Assembly: GCF_034067285.1 (NCBI RefSeq)
Contig: NZ_CP139286.1
Span: 1,302,001-1,366,000, forward strand
Direction of reading: 5' to 3'
Origin: Acinetobacter pittii
Lineage (GTDB): Bacteria > Pseudomonadota > Gammaproteobacteria > Pseudomonadales > Moraxellaceae
DNA length: 64,000 nt
In this document: piece by piece, positions 1 through 9,313 of the stretch
How positions within the stretch are numbered: position 1 is the first letter of the stretch
Layout: each line of letters opens with the position of its first letter
The notes under the pieces: generated by a model
The model's database searches: none
What the model was told of the DNA's origin: nothing
What the model saw: only the letters and a program-made list of their open reading frames with translations
Translations under genes and position numbers: made by a program

Positions 1-1160
1 TGCGTCTGAAAAATGGTGCAATCAGTATGATTTCTTTGCCAGTTAATTTAACCAATGTTCAGGTTTACTCATCAATTCGTCAAGATATGGCAACAATTGA
101 TGGAGCATTTAACAGTGGACAAGGTGTGGGTTTACTTAAAGGTAGTTTTGAATGGAAAGATGCACCACGCCTTCAATTAAATCTGAAAGGTGATAATTTA
201 TTGGTGCGTCAAGCTCCATTAATTACCGCGATTGCTAACCCGAACCTGACACTTGATATGTATCCTTTTGATAAGCGATTAAGTTTAAAAGGATCCGTAG
301 ATGTTCCTCGCGCACGTATTTCAATGCCAGAAACAACTGCACCAATTATTAATACCTCATCAGATGTTCGTATCGTACGCCAAGGTCAAGACCCACTTGC
401 AATTTTACGGGCTGCTAAACCTTGGGATATTCGAGCTGATATTTCTGTTAATATTGGAAAACAAGTGATATTCCAAGGCTTTAACAGTAATATTCCATTA
501 GTTGGCCGTCTAAACTTAAGCCAACGTGGCTTTGAGACGGCAATGAGGGCTAACGGCGCGATTGGTGTTAGCCAAAAAGTGAAAATTGAAGCTTATGGAC
601 AAAGTCTAGACTTGAACCGAGCAATTGCCCGTTTTAATGGACCATTGGCAAACCCGACTTTAGATATCGATGCGAATAAAAATGTTCAAGGTAGTATGGT
701 TGGTGTTCGTGTGACAGGTACGGCGACATCACCAAACATTCAGGTTTATAACGATGCAGGTCTATCTGAACAAGAAGCATTAAATGCGCTTGTTACTGGA
801 CGTATTAATGAAGGTTCGAGTGGCTTGAGTAATGCAGAGGGCTTTAAATCTGATGTAAACAACACCATTGCGGCTGCAGGTATTAGTATGGGCTTAGGTG
901 GTACACGTGCTTTAACGAATCAGATTGGACGTACGTTTGGTTTGAGCGGCCTTGCTTTAGATGCACAGGGTACAGGTGATGATACGCAAGTGAGTTTAAC
1001 GGGTTATATCACACCAGATCTGTTTATTCGTTATGGTGTCGGAGTGTTTACGCCAGTAAATAAACTCACTTTACGTTATCAAATGAATCGACGTTTATAT
1101 CTAGAAGCGAGTCAGTCTTTAGAAAGAGCAATCGACCTTTTCTATAACTGGCGTTTTTAG
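1..1160 (+). CDS. tamB: TamB, translocation and assembly module subunit (3' end only)
   Basis: The reading frame is open from the first base of the window (frame starting at base 3), so this is the C-terminal part of a longer protein. The visible 386 or so residues are repetitive beta-strand sequence rich in LNL/NGP/DID patterns, ending in the DUF490/TamB C-terminal domain and a terminal aromatic residue (YNWRF). In the TAM complex, inner-membrane-anchored TamB spans the periplasm and works with the outer-membrane Omp85 protein TamA in outer-membrane protein assembly and phospholipid transport. tamA would be expected just upstream, outside the window. A terminator follows at 1234. The ATG at 27 is internal and not a start. 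Confidence 0.88.
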   Translation, partial: RLKNGAISMISLPVNLTNVQVYSSIRQDMATIDGAFNSGQGVGLLKGSFEWKDAPRLQLNLKGDNLLVRQAPLITAIANPNLTLDMYPFDKRLSLKGSVDVPRARISMPETTAPIINTSSDVRIVRQGQDPLAILRAAKPWDIRADISVNIGKQVIFQGFNSNIPLVGRLNLSQRGFETAMRANGAIGVSQKVKIEAYGQSLDLNRAIARFNGPLANPTLDIDANKNVQGSMVGVRVTGTATSPNIQVYNDAGLSEQEALNALVTGRINEGSSGLSNAEGFKSDVNNTIAAAGISMGLGGTRALTNQIGRTFGLSGLALDAQGTGDDTQVSLTGYITPDLFIRYGVGVFTPVNKLTLRYQMNRRLYLEASQSLERAIDLFYNWRF

Positions 1161-1233
1161 TGGGTGGAAATCAAGCATTAAAAGTACGTTAGTATCGGAA
1201 ATGCCTTAATGGGTTTCAATACGACTCATAAAT

Positions 1234-1260
1234 AAAAAGCTCACCTCAAGTGGGCTTTTT
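1234..1260 (+). terminator. Rho-independent terminator after tamB
   Basis: AAAAGCtCAC pairs with GTGgGCTTTT around a short CTCAA loop and runs into a T tract, 74 bases after the tamB stop. The rest of 1161-1478 is AT-rich, with no other gene that I can see. Confidence 0.75.
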
Positions 1261-1478
1261 ATTTGATAACATCTTCATAAGACTTAAAAAATTGAATATT
1301 TATCTTATACACGATCCATTCTCTTTTACGTCCGTAAACCTTGATCAGGCTTATGATTAAAGAAAATTCACTTGAAAATTGCTGTTTTATAAATTAGTTT
1401 TCAGAATTATCAAACGAAATTAAATTAATAATACCTTGTTGATAAGTGCAAATAAGGTAATTTTTCAAGGATATACTA

Positions 1479-2714
1479 GTGAAAATAGATACTTGTGTTG
1501 AAATTAAACATAGCAAGGAAAGCGATACAAATATTAAATATCGTGAGCTAATTCAAAAGTTAACAGCAACATTGTCATTGACGCTTTTATCATTGGGATG
1601 GGGCTCCGCCGTAAATGCCGCACAACAACAAATTGCTTTAGTCGGAACATGGACATCAATTCCTGATGCGCCACTTGTGCAAAAACCAAAACAAGCCAGT
1701 GAAGGTTTGTATCAGCTTAAAGTAAATAGCGATGGAACTTTAACTCCAGTTAATGTGTTGAAAATGAAAAGTCCTTCTTGGATTGTGAAGTCGAAAGATG
1801 GGCGTTTTGCATATACCACTAATGAAGAAAATGAAGGAGCGGTGACTGCATTATCAATTCAAAATGGAAAGGTAGAAGTATTGAACACTGTGGATAGCCA
1901 TGGTGGGCACCCAACACATGCATCAATCAGTTTAGACGGTAAATTCCTGTTTGTATCGAACTATTCGGCATTTGATAAAGGTCGTGGTGGTGTGGCTGTT
2001 TTACCAATTTTACCAAATGGCCACTTAGGTCAAAAAGTACAAAATATTGTTTTTAACGAAGGTTCTGGTCACGTCAAAGGTCGTCAGGACAGTGGTCATG
2101 CACATTCGACAACCTTCAGCCCAGACGGTAAGTATCTATATGCTAGCGATCTTGGAAATGACAAAATCTACACCTTCCGTTATAACCCTAACAAGCCTCA
2201 ACCACTCGAAGCGGATAGCACTCGAGATGTGACTTTTACCCATGGTTCTGGCCCACGCCATATGGTCTTTTCACCAAATGGCAAACAAGCGTACGTTACC
2301 GCAGAAATGCGGAGTGAGATTGTGACATTTAACGTGCAAGATGGTCATTTGAAAAAAGTGGCTGAGCTGAAACTGATCCATGAGGACAAAACACCTGAAT
2401 TTAAGAGCGCGAGTGGAATTATTCTTAGTCCAAATGGTAAATATGTGATTGCTGCCAATCGGGGGGCGGACAATAAACTCTTGGTATTTAAAATCCAACA
2501 GAGTGGATTGCTTGGTAAACCAGCAGTTTATAAAGCCAATGGTATTGAACCACGCGCGTTCTCATTTGATGCATCTGGTAAATATCTATATGTGACCAAT
2601 GTTTTTAGTAATAACATTAGTTTATTCCGTTTTGACGAAAAAAATGGCACCTTAAAACCAGCTGGCGATGCAGCAAAAATATCAACACCTACGGATATTA
2701 AGTTCTTTAATTAA
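1479..2714 (+). CDS. Secreted lactonase-family seven-bladed beta-propeller protein
   Basis: The 411-residue protein has repeated blade signatures (SPDGKYLYA, SPNGKQAYV, SPNGKYVIAA, DASGKYLYVTN) typical of the YbhE/6-phosphogluconolactonase beta-propeller family (lactonase, 7-bladed). A hydrophobic stretch at about residues 30-47 ending VNAA looks like a signal peptide, so it is probably periplasmic. Cytosolic E. coli Pgl lacks one, so the substrate is not assured. The start is a GTG with AAGGA 7-8 bases upstream. This leaves a polar extension of about 25 residues before the signal core, so the true start could lie further in. It is a single-gene unit followed by a terminator at 2757. Confidence 0.8.
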   Translation: MKIDTCVEIKHSKESDTNIKYRELIQKLTATLSLTLLSLGWGSAVNAAQQQIALVGTWTSIPDAPLVQKPKQASEGLYQLKVNSDGTLTPVNVLKMKSPSWIVKSKDGRFAYTTNEENEGAVTALSIQNGKVEVLNTVDSHGGHPTHASISLDGKFLFVSNYSAFDKGRGGVAVLPILPNGHLGQKVQNIVFNEGSGHVKGRQDSGHAHSTTFSPDGKYLYASDLGNDKIYTFRYNPNKPQPLEADSTRDVTFTHGSGPRHMVFSPNGKQAYVTAEMRSEIVTFNVQDGHLKKVAELKLIHEDKTPEFKSASGIILSPNGKYVIAANRGADNKLLVFKIQQSGLLGKPAVYKANGIEPRAFSFDASGKYLYVTNVFSNNISLFRFDEKNGTLKPAGDAAKISTPTDIKFFN

Positions 2715-2756
2715 TCCGAATCATGAAACTGGCATTTCTAGTGCCTGAAATAAAAG

Positions 2757-2784
2757 ACCGAGGTTGTGCTATCTCGGTTTTTTT
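2757..2784 (+). terminator. Terminator after lactonase-like gene
   Basis: ACCGAG/CTCGGT stem with a 10-base loop followed by seven T residues, 43 bases after the stop codon. Confidence 0.7.
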
Positions 2785-2849
2785 ATAGCAGTTTTTGCAA
2801 AAATGATGATTTTCCGTATGATATGAACAGCAATAATTAGTGTAGTGAA

Positions 2850-3212
2850 GTGATGAAAAAGATTTTATTGATTGCAGTGAGTTTGTTCTTTGTCGGTTGT
2901 TCAGAAAAGAAGCCGTTAACACCAGAAGAGCAGTGGCACGGCTTTTGTACTAGCGTAGGAAATGCAGCTAGAAGTATTGTTTTTGATCGTCAACAAGCTA
3001 TTGAAAAAACTCAGGCTATCGAGCATGCAAATAAGATTGAAGATGAGATAACTAAAAAATTCATTCTTAATATTATTGAGAAAGTTTACGCAATTCCAAA
3101 AGAAGAACTGACAAAAGATTCTCAAGCAATTCAAGAAAAAGTTAGAAAGCAAATGATGGATGAATGTTTGGCAACACCGCATGACAAAATGCCAAAATAT
3201 AAATCGTTCTAA
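2850..3212 (+). CDS. Small hypothetical lipoprotein
   Basis: This 120-residue protein opens with a short hydrophobic signal and a lipobox ending in Cys at about residue 17 (FFVGC), predicting a lipidated envelope protein. The mature part is hydrophilic, helical and charged, with two further cysteines, and has no domain I recognise. Tandem start codons (GTG 2850, ATG 2853) are equivalent in practice. It is transcribed on its own between a terminator and the acnB leader. Function unknown. Confidence 0.7.
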   Translation: MMKKILLIAVSLFFVGCSEKKPLTPEEQWHGFCTSVGNAARSIVFDRQQAIEKTQAIEHANKIEDEITKKFILNIIEKVYAIPKEELTKDSQAIQEKVRKQMMDECLATPHDKMPKYKSF

Positions 3213-3464
3213 TTGAAGATCAGATTATTGAATTCTATCCAGCTAAAGCTCTTTTTGCTCAAAAATAGTTCAAGTTTGCCCAATATGCTCATTATTTGTA
3301 CATGGGTATTTAGATACAAAATAATGGGCATCACGGAGAAACACCCCGCGCTCATTAACTTTTACCTTGAACTCTAGTAAACTTTTGTAGTCCATATTAC
3401 TTGTGAAGCTTTTAAGAAAGCTGGAATTTGCAAGTAATTTTTCAAAAAAAGAGGAATGAACACC

Positions 3465-6104
3465 GTGCTAGAAGCTTACCGCCAACACGTTGAAGAACGT
3501 GCCGCACTCGGAGTCCCACCGAAGCCACTTGATGACGCTCAAACAGCTCAGCTTGTTGAATTACTAAAAAATCCACCAGCAGGCGAAGAAGCGTTCTTGG
3601 TTGATTTGCTTGAAAACCGTGTTCCTGCAGGTGTTGACCAAGCAGCTTACGTAAAGGCAGCGTTCTTGGCAGCGATTGCAAAAGGCGAAGCAACTTCACC
3701 ACTCGTTTCTAAAGAACGTGCAGTTTACTTACTCGGTACTATGTTAGGTGGTTATAACGTAGCACCACTTGTTGAGCTTCTTGACAATGCTGAACTTGCA
3801 GGCTTAGCCGCTGAAGCATTAAAGAAAACTCTTCTTGTATTTGATGCTTTCCATGACGTAGCAGATAAAGCAAAAGCTGGTAATGAAGCTGCTAAAGCTG
3901 TTTTACAATCTTGGGCTGAAGCAGAATGGTTCACTAGCCGTCCTGACGTTCCAGAAGAAATCAAAATCACTGTGTTCAAAGTAACAGGTGAAACAAACAC
4001 TGATGACTTGTCTCCAGCTCAAGATGCTTGGAGCCGTCCAGACATTCCATTACACGCAAATGCGATGTTGAAAAACGAGCGTGATGGTATCAACCCTGAA
4101 AAACCAGGTGAAGTTGGTCCATTAAGCCAAATTAAAGAACTTATCGCGAAAGGCAATCAAGTTGCTTACGTAGGTGACGTTGTTGGTACGGGTTCAAGCC
4201 GTAAGTCTGCAACTAACTCTGTTCTTTGGTTCTTTGGTGATGAACTTCCACACATCCCAAACAAAAAAGATGGTGGTGTGTGCTTAGGTTCTAAGATCGC
4301 TCCAATTTTCTTTAACACTATGGAAGATGCAGGTGCATTACCTGTAGAAATCGACGTTGCTAACATGAACATGGGCGACGAAGTAGTATTGAAGATTGAC
4401 CACGCTGCTGCAAAAGTAACTGCTTTTAAAGATGGCGTACAAATCTCTGAAGCAGAACTTAAAACTCCTGTACTTTTAGACGAAGTACGTGCTGGTGGTC
4501 GTATTAACTTGATCATTGGTCGTGGTTTAACTGCTAAAGCACGTGAAGAATTAGGTCTTGCACCGTCTACATTGTTCCGTACTCCAGTACAACCTGCTGA
4601 CACTGGCAAAGGCTTCACACAAGCTCAAAAAATGGTTGGCCGCGCATGTGGTTTACCAGAAGGCCAAGGTATCCGTCCAGGAACTTACTGTGAACCTAAA
4701 ATGACAACTGTTGGTTCTCAAGATACAACAGGTCCAATGACTCGTGATGAGTTAAAAGACTTAGCGTGCTTGGGCTTCTCAGCTGACTTAGTGATGCAGT
4801 CTTTCTGTCACACTGCTGCGTATCCAAAACCAGTTGATGTAACAACTCACCATACATTACCTGACTTCATCATGAACCGTGGTGGTGTATCTCTACGTCC
4901 AGGCGACGGTATTATCCACTCTTGGTTAAACCGTATGTTACTTCCAGATACAGTAGGTACTGGTGGTGACTCGCATACTCGTTTCCCAATCGGTATTTCA
5001 TTCCCAGCGGGTTCAGGTCTTGTTGCGTTCGCAGCAGCAACTGGTGTTATGCCACTTGATATGCCTGAGTCTGTACTTGTTAAGTTCAAAGGTAAAATGC
5101 AACCTGGTATCACTTTACGTGACCTTGTACATGCAATTCCTTACTATGCAATTCAAGCGGGTGATTTAACTGTAGAGAAGAAAGGTAAGAAAAACATCTT
5201 CTCTGGTCGTATACTTGAGATCGATTTATCAGAAATGGAAAATGACTTGACTGTTGAGCAAGCATTCGAACTTTCTGATGCGTCAGCTGAACGTTCTGCT
5301 GCAGGCTGTTCAATCACACTTTCTGAAGAGAAAGTTGCTGAATACCTACGTTCTAACATCACTATGTTGAAGTGGATGATTGCAGAAGGTTATGGTGATG
5401 CACGTACACTTGCTCGTCGTGCTGAAAACATGCAGAAGTGGTTAGATAACCCAAGCTTGTTAAAAGCGGATGCGGATGCTGAATACTTAAAAGTTTACGA
5501 AATCGATCTAGCTGACATCAAAGAACCAATTCTTTGCTGCCCGAACGATCCAGATGATGCGAAACTTCTTTCTGATGTTCAAGGTGACAAGATTGATGAA
5601 GTATTCATCGGTTCTTGTATGACGAACATCGGTCACTTCCGTGCAGCTGGTCAGTTACTTGACAAAGTACCTGGTGGTTCATTGTCTACTCGTTTATGGT
5701 TGGCTCCACCAACTCGTATGGACGAGCATCAATTAATGGAAGAAGGCTTGTACAACATCTATGGCCGTGCTGGTGCACGTACAGAGATGCCTGGTTGTTC
5801 ATTATGTATGGGTAACCAAGCACGTGTAGCGCCGAACACAACATGTGTATCGACTTCTACTCGTAACTTCCCGAACCGTTTAGGTCAAGGTGCAAACGTT
5901 TACTTAGCGTCTGCTGAGCTTGCATCTGTAGCTGCGGTTCTTGGTAAATTACCAAGCCCAGAAGAATATCAACAGTACGCGTCGCAAATCGACAGCGCTT
6001 CTGCTGACATCTACAAATACTTAAACTTTGACAAGATGAGTGAATATACTAAAGAAGCTGATCAAGTTGATACTAAGAAAATCCAAGCTGCTCAATTGAC
6101 TTAA
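3465..6104 (+). CDS. acnB: Aconitate hydratase B / 2-methylisocitrate dehydratase
   Basis: AcnB interconverts citrate and isocitrate in the TCA cycle using a [4Fe-4S] cluster, and also dehydrates/hydrates 2-methylisocitrate. The 879-residue length and the AcnB domain order (N-terminal HEAT-like domain, swivelling domain, then three catalytic domains) fit the family. The cluster ligands are seen as GSCMTN (Cys about 718) and PGCSLCMGN (Cys about 778 and 781). I chose the GTG at 3465 because AGAGGA at 3450-3455 sits 9 bases before it. The in-frame ATG at 3456 would leave almost no spacing. Codon use is that of a highly expressed gene. The apo-protein is known in other bacteria to bind mRNA under iron starvation. 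A strong terminator follows. Confidence 0.97.
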   Translation: MLEAYRQHVEERAALGVPPKPLDDAQTAQLVELLKNPPAGEEAFLVDLLENRVPAGVDQAAYVKAAFLAAIAKGEATSPLVSKERAVYLLGTMLGGYNVAPLVELLDNAELAGLAAEALKKTLLVFDAFHDVADKAKAGNEAAKAVLQSWAEAEWFTSRPDVPEEIKITVFKVTGETNTDDLSPAQDAWSRPDIPLHANAMLKNERDGINPEKPGEVGPLSQIKELIAKGNQVAYVGDVVGTGSSRKSATNSVLWFFGDELPHIPNKKDGGVCLGSKIAPIFFNTMEDAGALPVEIDVANMNMGDEVVLKIDHAAAKVTAFKDGVQISEAELKTPVLLDEVRAGGRINLIIGRGLTAKAREELGLAPSTLFRTPVQPADTGKGFTQAQKMVGRACGLPEGQGIRPGTYCEPKMTTVGSQDTTGPMTRDELKDLACLGFSADLVMQSFCHTAAYPKPVDVTTHHTLPDFIMNRGGVSLRPGDGIIHSWLNRMLLPDTVGTGGDSHTRFPIGISFPAGSGLVAFAAATGVMPLDMPESVLVKFKGKMQPGITLRDLVHAIPYYAIQAGDLTVEKKGKKNIFSGRILEIDLSEMENDLTVEQAFELSDASAERSAAGCSITLSEEKVAEYLRSNITMLKWMIAEGYGDARTLARRAENMQKWLDNPSLLKADADAEYLKVYEIDLADIKEPILCCPNDPDDAKLLSDVQGDKIDEVFIGSCMTNIGHFRAAGQLLDKVPGGSLSTRLWLAPPTRMDEHQLMEEGLYNIYGRAGARTEMPGCSLCMGNQARVAPNTTCVSTSTRNFPNRLGQGANVYLASAELASVAAVLGKLPSPEEYQQYASQIDSASADIYKYLNFDKMSEYTKEADQVDTKKIQAAQLT

Positions 6105-6120
6105 TATGTCGATTTAGTAC

Positions 6121-6152
6121 AAAAAAGGAGCTGATTATTCAGCTCCTTTTTT
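6121..6152 (+). terminator. acnB terminator
   Basis: Perfect stem AAAAAAGGAGCTGA/TCAGCTCCTTTTTT with a TTAT loop, 16 bases after the acnB stop. The remaining bases to 6332 are very AT-rich and hold only the presumed promoter of the next ORF. Confidence 0.9.
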
Positions 6153-6332
6153 ATTTAAATGAGACTTTATACATAATTAGTTTTAAAAATAATAAATAGA
6201 TCAAATTTTATTTAATGAAAATGTAAAAATAAATATTACTCTAGATATTAAAACGTTTTTTGCTTTAAAATAATTGAATGAACTTAATAATAATTAAAAA
6301 AAATATGAGTATTTTATATAGGGAACTTAAGA

Positions 6333-6767
6333 ATGTTAAAGACAATTGTTGAATTTAAATTTGATGATTATCAATTATATGATCAAAAATCTTATGCTAA
6401 TGAAGGTGGTATTTTAGTTCAAAAAACTGAAGATATTGCGCAATATATTTTTAGTATATTAAAGAATAGATATCATTTAAATATAGAACTATATAGTGAG
6501 AAATGGGGGTGGCAAATTGAGATTCCACTACCTGAAATAACAATGTATCTTGGAATCAGCGTTTATGAAGAATATAGCAATGGATTCGCAATTTTTATTT
6601 CTCCAAATACTCCAATTTTAAGAAAATTTCTATTTAGAAAGCTTGATATTACTCATCATATTATGGTGCTGCAAAACTATATAAATATTATTTTAAAATC
6701 ACATCCCGGCATCTACGATGTGATGTGGTGGGAAGAAAAAGAATTCCGGTGTGTAGCCGCGGATTGA
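6333..6767 (+). CDS. Hypothetical protein, 144 aa
   Basis: I do not recognise this protein. It is preceded by GGGAA about 8 bases before ATG, which supports translation. Codon use is far more AT-rich than in acnB. It has no signal peptide or clear membrane segment. It is rich in aromatic residues (Tyr, Trp, Phe) and acidic residues, with a WGW motif near residue 56 and WW near the end, a look shared by many accessory or immunity-type proteins. That resemblance is only an impression. No partner toxin is adjacent. Confidence 0.6.
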   Translation: MLKTIVEFKFDDYQLYDQKSYANEGGILVQKTEDIAQYIFSILKNRYHLNIELYSEKWGWQIEIPLPEITMYLGISVYEEYSNGFAIFISPNTPILRKFLFRKLDITHHIMVLQNYINIILKSHPGIYDVMWWEEKEFRCVAAD

Positions 6768-6890
6768 TGCACGAAGTAAAGTTTAAGCCTTAAATATGGA
6801 TGTAAGTAAAAGCAAAAATTGTTAGAGACTATATTGGTGAATACAGACTAAGCGCTTACTATAACTACAATATCAAGTGGTCAGAGCCAT

Positions 6891-7874
6891 ATGCAAAATT
6901 CAGCTTTGAAGGGATTGCGTAAGTTTTTCTATAATAATCTTCATAACCATGACTGTGAAACTACGGTAAGTAAATGCATTAACTATTTTTTAGTTGTTTT
7001 AATTATTGGTAATGTCGCTGCGGTCTTATTGGAAACAGTAAATGATCTGTACACAAGTTATCGTATTTGGTTTGACTACTTTGAAAATATTTCTATCGCA
7101 ATTTTTAGTATCGAATATTTATTAAGATTGTGGAGTATTGCTGATCGAGATACGACACAACCCTCATGGAAAATCCGCTTGAACTGGATGAAAAGCGGTG
7201 AAGCTATAATTGATTTGATGGCAATTTTACCGGCTTACCTAAATTTCTTTGTACGAATCGACCTTCGTATGCTTAGAATCTTACGTTTACTCCGCTTATT
7301 AAAATTAACACGCTATTTCATCTCGCTACAGATACTGTTATGCGTGATTAAACGTGAGAAAGGATCTTTTCAAGCCGTTATCTTTATTTTAATTATCATG
7401 ATTATTATGACTGCTTCTGGAATTTACGTAGTTGAAAATAAAGCTCAGCCAGAAGCTTTTAGTTCAATACCTAAATCTATGTGGTGGGCAGTGGTTACCT
7501 TAACTACAGTAGGCTATGGTGATGTCACTCCGGTAACTAGCCTAGGAAAGTTATTAGGGGCGCTTATTACTATTTTGGGTGTAGGTATTGCAGCATTACC
7601 CGCAGGTATTTTGGCATCTGGACTCGCAAATGAGCTTAATCAACGTAATCAAAGATTAGAGCAAGAATTTCGTGAGTTACTTCAAGCACGAGGCATTGAT
7701 ATTTTACATGATGAAATTGAAATAGAACGAGTCCGTCAAAAAGTGGGATTACCCAAAGAGCAAGCGCATAACCTGATTATTCAAATTATGCGTGAAAAAG
7801 TATTAGAGGAAGATGAATCAGCTCGAGAGAAAAAATGTTATTGCCCACACTGTGGTGGAAAGCTAACTGATTAG
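6891..7874 (+). CDS. Voltage-gated-type K+ channel (ion transporter family)
   Basis: A 327-residue six-helix channel subunit. It shows an N-terminal S1-S4 sensor-like region with an arginine-rich S4 (LRMLRILRLLRLLKLTRY, residues about 127-144), then a pore loop with the potassium selectivity filter TTVGYGD at about residues 204-210, and S6 (LGALITILGVGIAALPAGIL). A cytoplasmic helical tail of about 100 residues ends in a CPHC motif that may bind metal. Such channels form inner-membrane tetramers that conduct K+ and affect membrane potential. No regulatory RCK/TrkA-N domain is present. It is convergent with the MFS gene 26 bases away. Confidence 0.9.
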   Translation: MQNSALKGLRKFFYNNLHNHDCETTVSKCINYFLVVLIIGNVAAVLLETVNDLYTSYRIWFDYFENISIAIFSIEYLLRLWSIADRDTTQPSWKIRLNWMKSGEAIIDLMAILPAYLNFFVRIDLRMLRILRLLRLLKLTRYFISLQILLCVIKREKGSFQAVIFILIIMIIMTASGIYVVENKAQPEAFSSIPKSMWWAVVTLTTVGYGDVTPVTSLGKLLGALITILGVGIAALPAGILASGLANELNQRNQRLEQEFRELLQARGIDILHDEIEIERVRQKVGLPKEQAHNLIIQIMREKVLEEDESAREKKCYCPHCGGKLTD

Positions 7875-7899
7875 AAAAATAAGTTAGCTTCACTCTTAA

Positions 7900-9099
7900 T
7901 TAAGCTTTTTTACTGGCTTTTTCTACTGCAAATGCAATAAGTAAAATGATAAGACCGCCGAGACTTAAAACAAAACCCACCCAGATTGGTGCGATCCAAC
8001 CCATTTGATGACTGAGCACCCAACCTCCTAAAAATGCACCTAAGGCATTGGCCATATTAAAGGCAGAGTGGTTAAGTGATGCTGCTAAAGTTTGAGCATC
8101 GCCCGCTACATCCATTAGACGAGTCTGTAATGCTCCACCTAATCCCATTACCGTGAGACCAATTAAGAATAAAGAGGCGATAGCAGTATAGATATTACTC
8201 ATTAAGAAGCTAGCAACCACAAAAGCGATAGCTGAGCTAATTAATACGCCTATTATAGTTTTGTTGAGGTTCTTATCTGCAAGCCATCCTGCCGTTAGAC
8301 CTCCAATAACCATACCAACACCCCAAATAGCCAAGGCAATTGGAACGATTTGGATATTAACTTGTGTATATTCAGTCAAAATTGGGGAAACGTAGCTATA
8401 AACAGAAAACATGCCACCAAAACCGATGGCGCCTACTGCTAGTGTTAACCACATATTGATATTTTTAAGGCCAGCTAATTCTGTTTTTATACTGGCAGTA
8501 GCTTGGACTGGAATATTAGGTACAAAGAAGCCAACAGCAATTAAAGTAACAAAAGCAATGGTGGCCGAAAATTCAAAACCTGCTCTCCAACCAAAGTTTT
8601 GACCTAACCAAGTTGCTAGAGGAACACCAATTACAGTTGCGACAGTAAGTCCCATCATCATTTGAGCAACAGCAGAAGCTCTTCTTGATGGACCCGCTAG
8701 TTCAGCTGCAACTAACGCACCGACTCCAAAATATGCTCCGTGTGGTAAACCAGCGATAAAACGTGAGATTAAGACAGTTTCAGGAGTATGAGCCAAAGCG
8801 GTACAAGCATTAGCAATTCCATAAAAAAGCATTAAGCCAAGTAATAAAGTTTTTCTAGGTACTTTGGCTCCAAGAATAGCGATAATAGGAGCACCAATAA
8901 CTACCCCTAATGCGTAGGCACTAATAAAGTGGCCAGCTTCAGGTACTGTAATATGTAAATTATTTGCAATTTCCTGAATAAGTCCCATTGCGACAAATTC
9001 AGTGGTTCCAATACAAAAACCACCCACAGCGAGTGAGAAAATTGCTAAAAAGAGAGAATAATGTTGATGTTTAGAAAGAGGGGATTGCGGGGACGCCAT
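7900..9099 (-). CDS. MFS transporter, DHA1 family (AraJ/YdhP-like)
   Basis: The 399-residue protein has about 12 hydrophobic segments. The first helix carries the GTTEFVAMGL motif characteristic of the DHA1 sugar/drug efflux branch that includes E. coli AraJ and YdhP. MFS motif A appears as GAKVPRKTLLLGL after helix 2, and the motif C-like stretch MMMGLTVATVIGVPLATWLG lies in helix 5. It is probably a proton-driven exporter of small molecules, with substrate unknown. It is divergent from the DUF4198 gene, with 214 bases between them holding a Fur-box-like site closer to the latter. Confidence 0.88.
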   Translation of the reverse strand: MASPQSPLSKHQHYSLFLAIFSLAVGGFCIGTTEFVAMGLIQEIANNLHITVPEAGHFISAYALGVVIGAPIIAILGAKVPRKTLLLGLMLFYGIANACTALAHTPETVLISRFIAGLPHGAYFGVGALVAAELAGPSRRASAVAQMMMGLTVATVIGVPLATWLGQNFGWRAGFEFSATIAFVTLIAVGFFVPNIPVQATASIKTELAGLKNINMWLTLAVGAIGFGGMFSVYSYVSPILTEYTQVNIQIVPIALAIWGVGMVIGGLTAGWLADKNLNKTIIGVLISSAIAFVVASFLMSNIYTAIASLFLIGLTVMGLGGALQTRLMDVAGDAQTLAASLNHSAFNMANALGAFLGGWVLSHQMGWIAPIWVGFVLSLGGLIILLIAFAVEKASKKA

Positions 9100-9215
9100 A
9101 ATAAGTTAAGGGAAAACACAAAAAAGAGAAGTATAAGGGAAAAGTGAACAGAATAATAAAAAACTAAAATATTGAGAGAATGATTACATATTTTTTCCGA
9201 TATAAAATTAAACCC

Positions 9216-9234
9216 ATTAATGATAATAAGAATT
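9216..9234. promoter_or_regulatory. Fur-box-like site upstream of the DUF4198 gene
   Basis: TTAATGATAATAAGAATT matches 13 of 19 positions of the Fur consensus GATAATGATAATCATTATC, including ten consecutive matches at 9218-9227. It lies about 80 bases before the ATG at 9314. Confidence 0.5.
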
Positions 9235-9313
9235 ATTTTTATTTGTGTATACTGTATGTGCTTATACTTTGTCTGAAATTATTTAACTTTGTGTACAACA
9301 GGATTTTGTAATA

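Noticed and set aside
4166..4618. 150-codon minus-strand frame inside acnB
   Set aside because: Antisense shadow in a strongly coding gene with biased codon use. No ribosome-binding site and unlikely composition.
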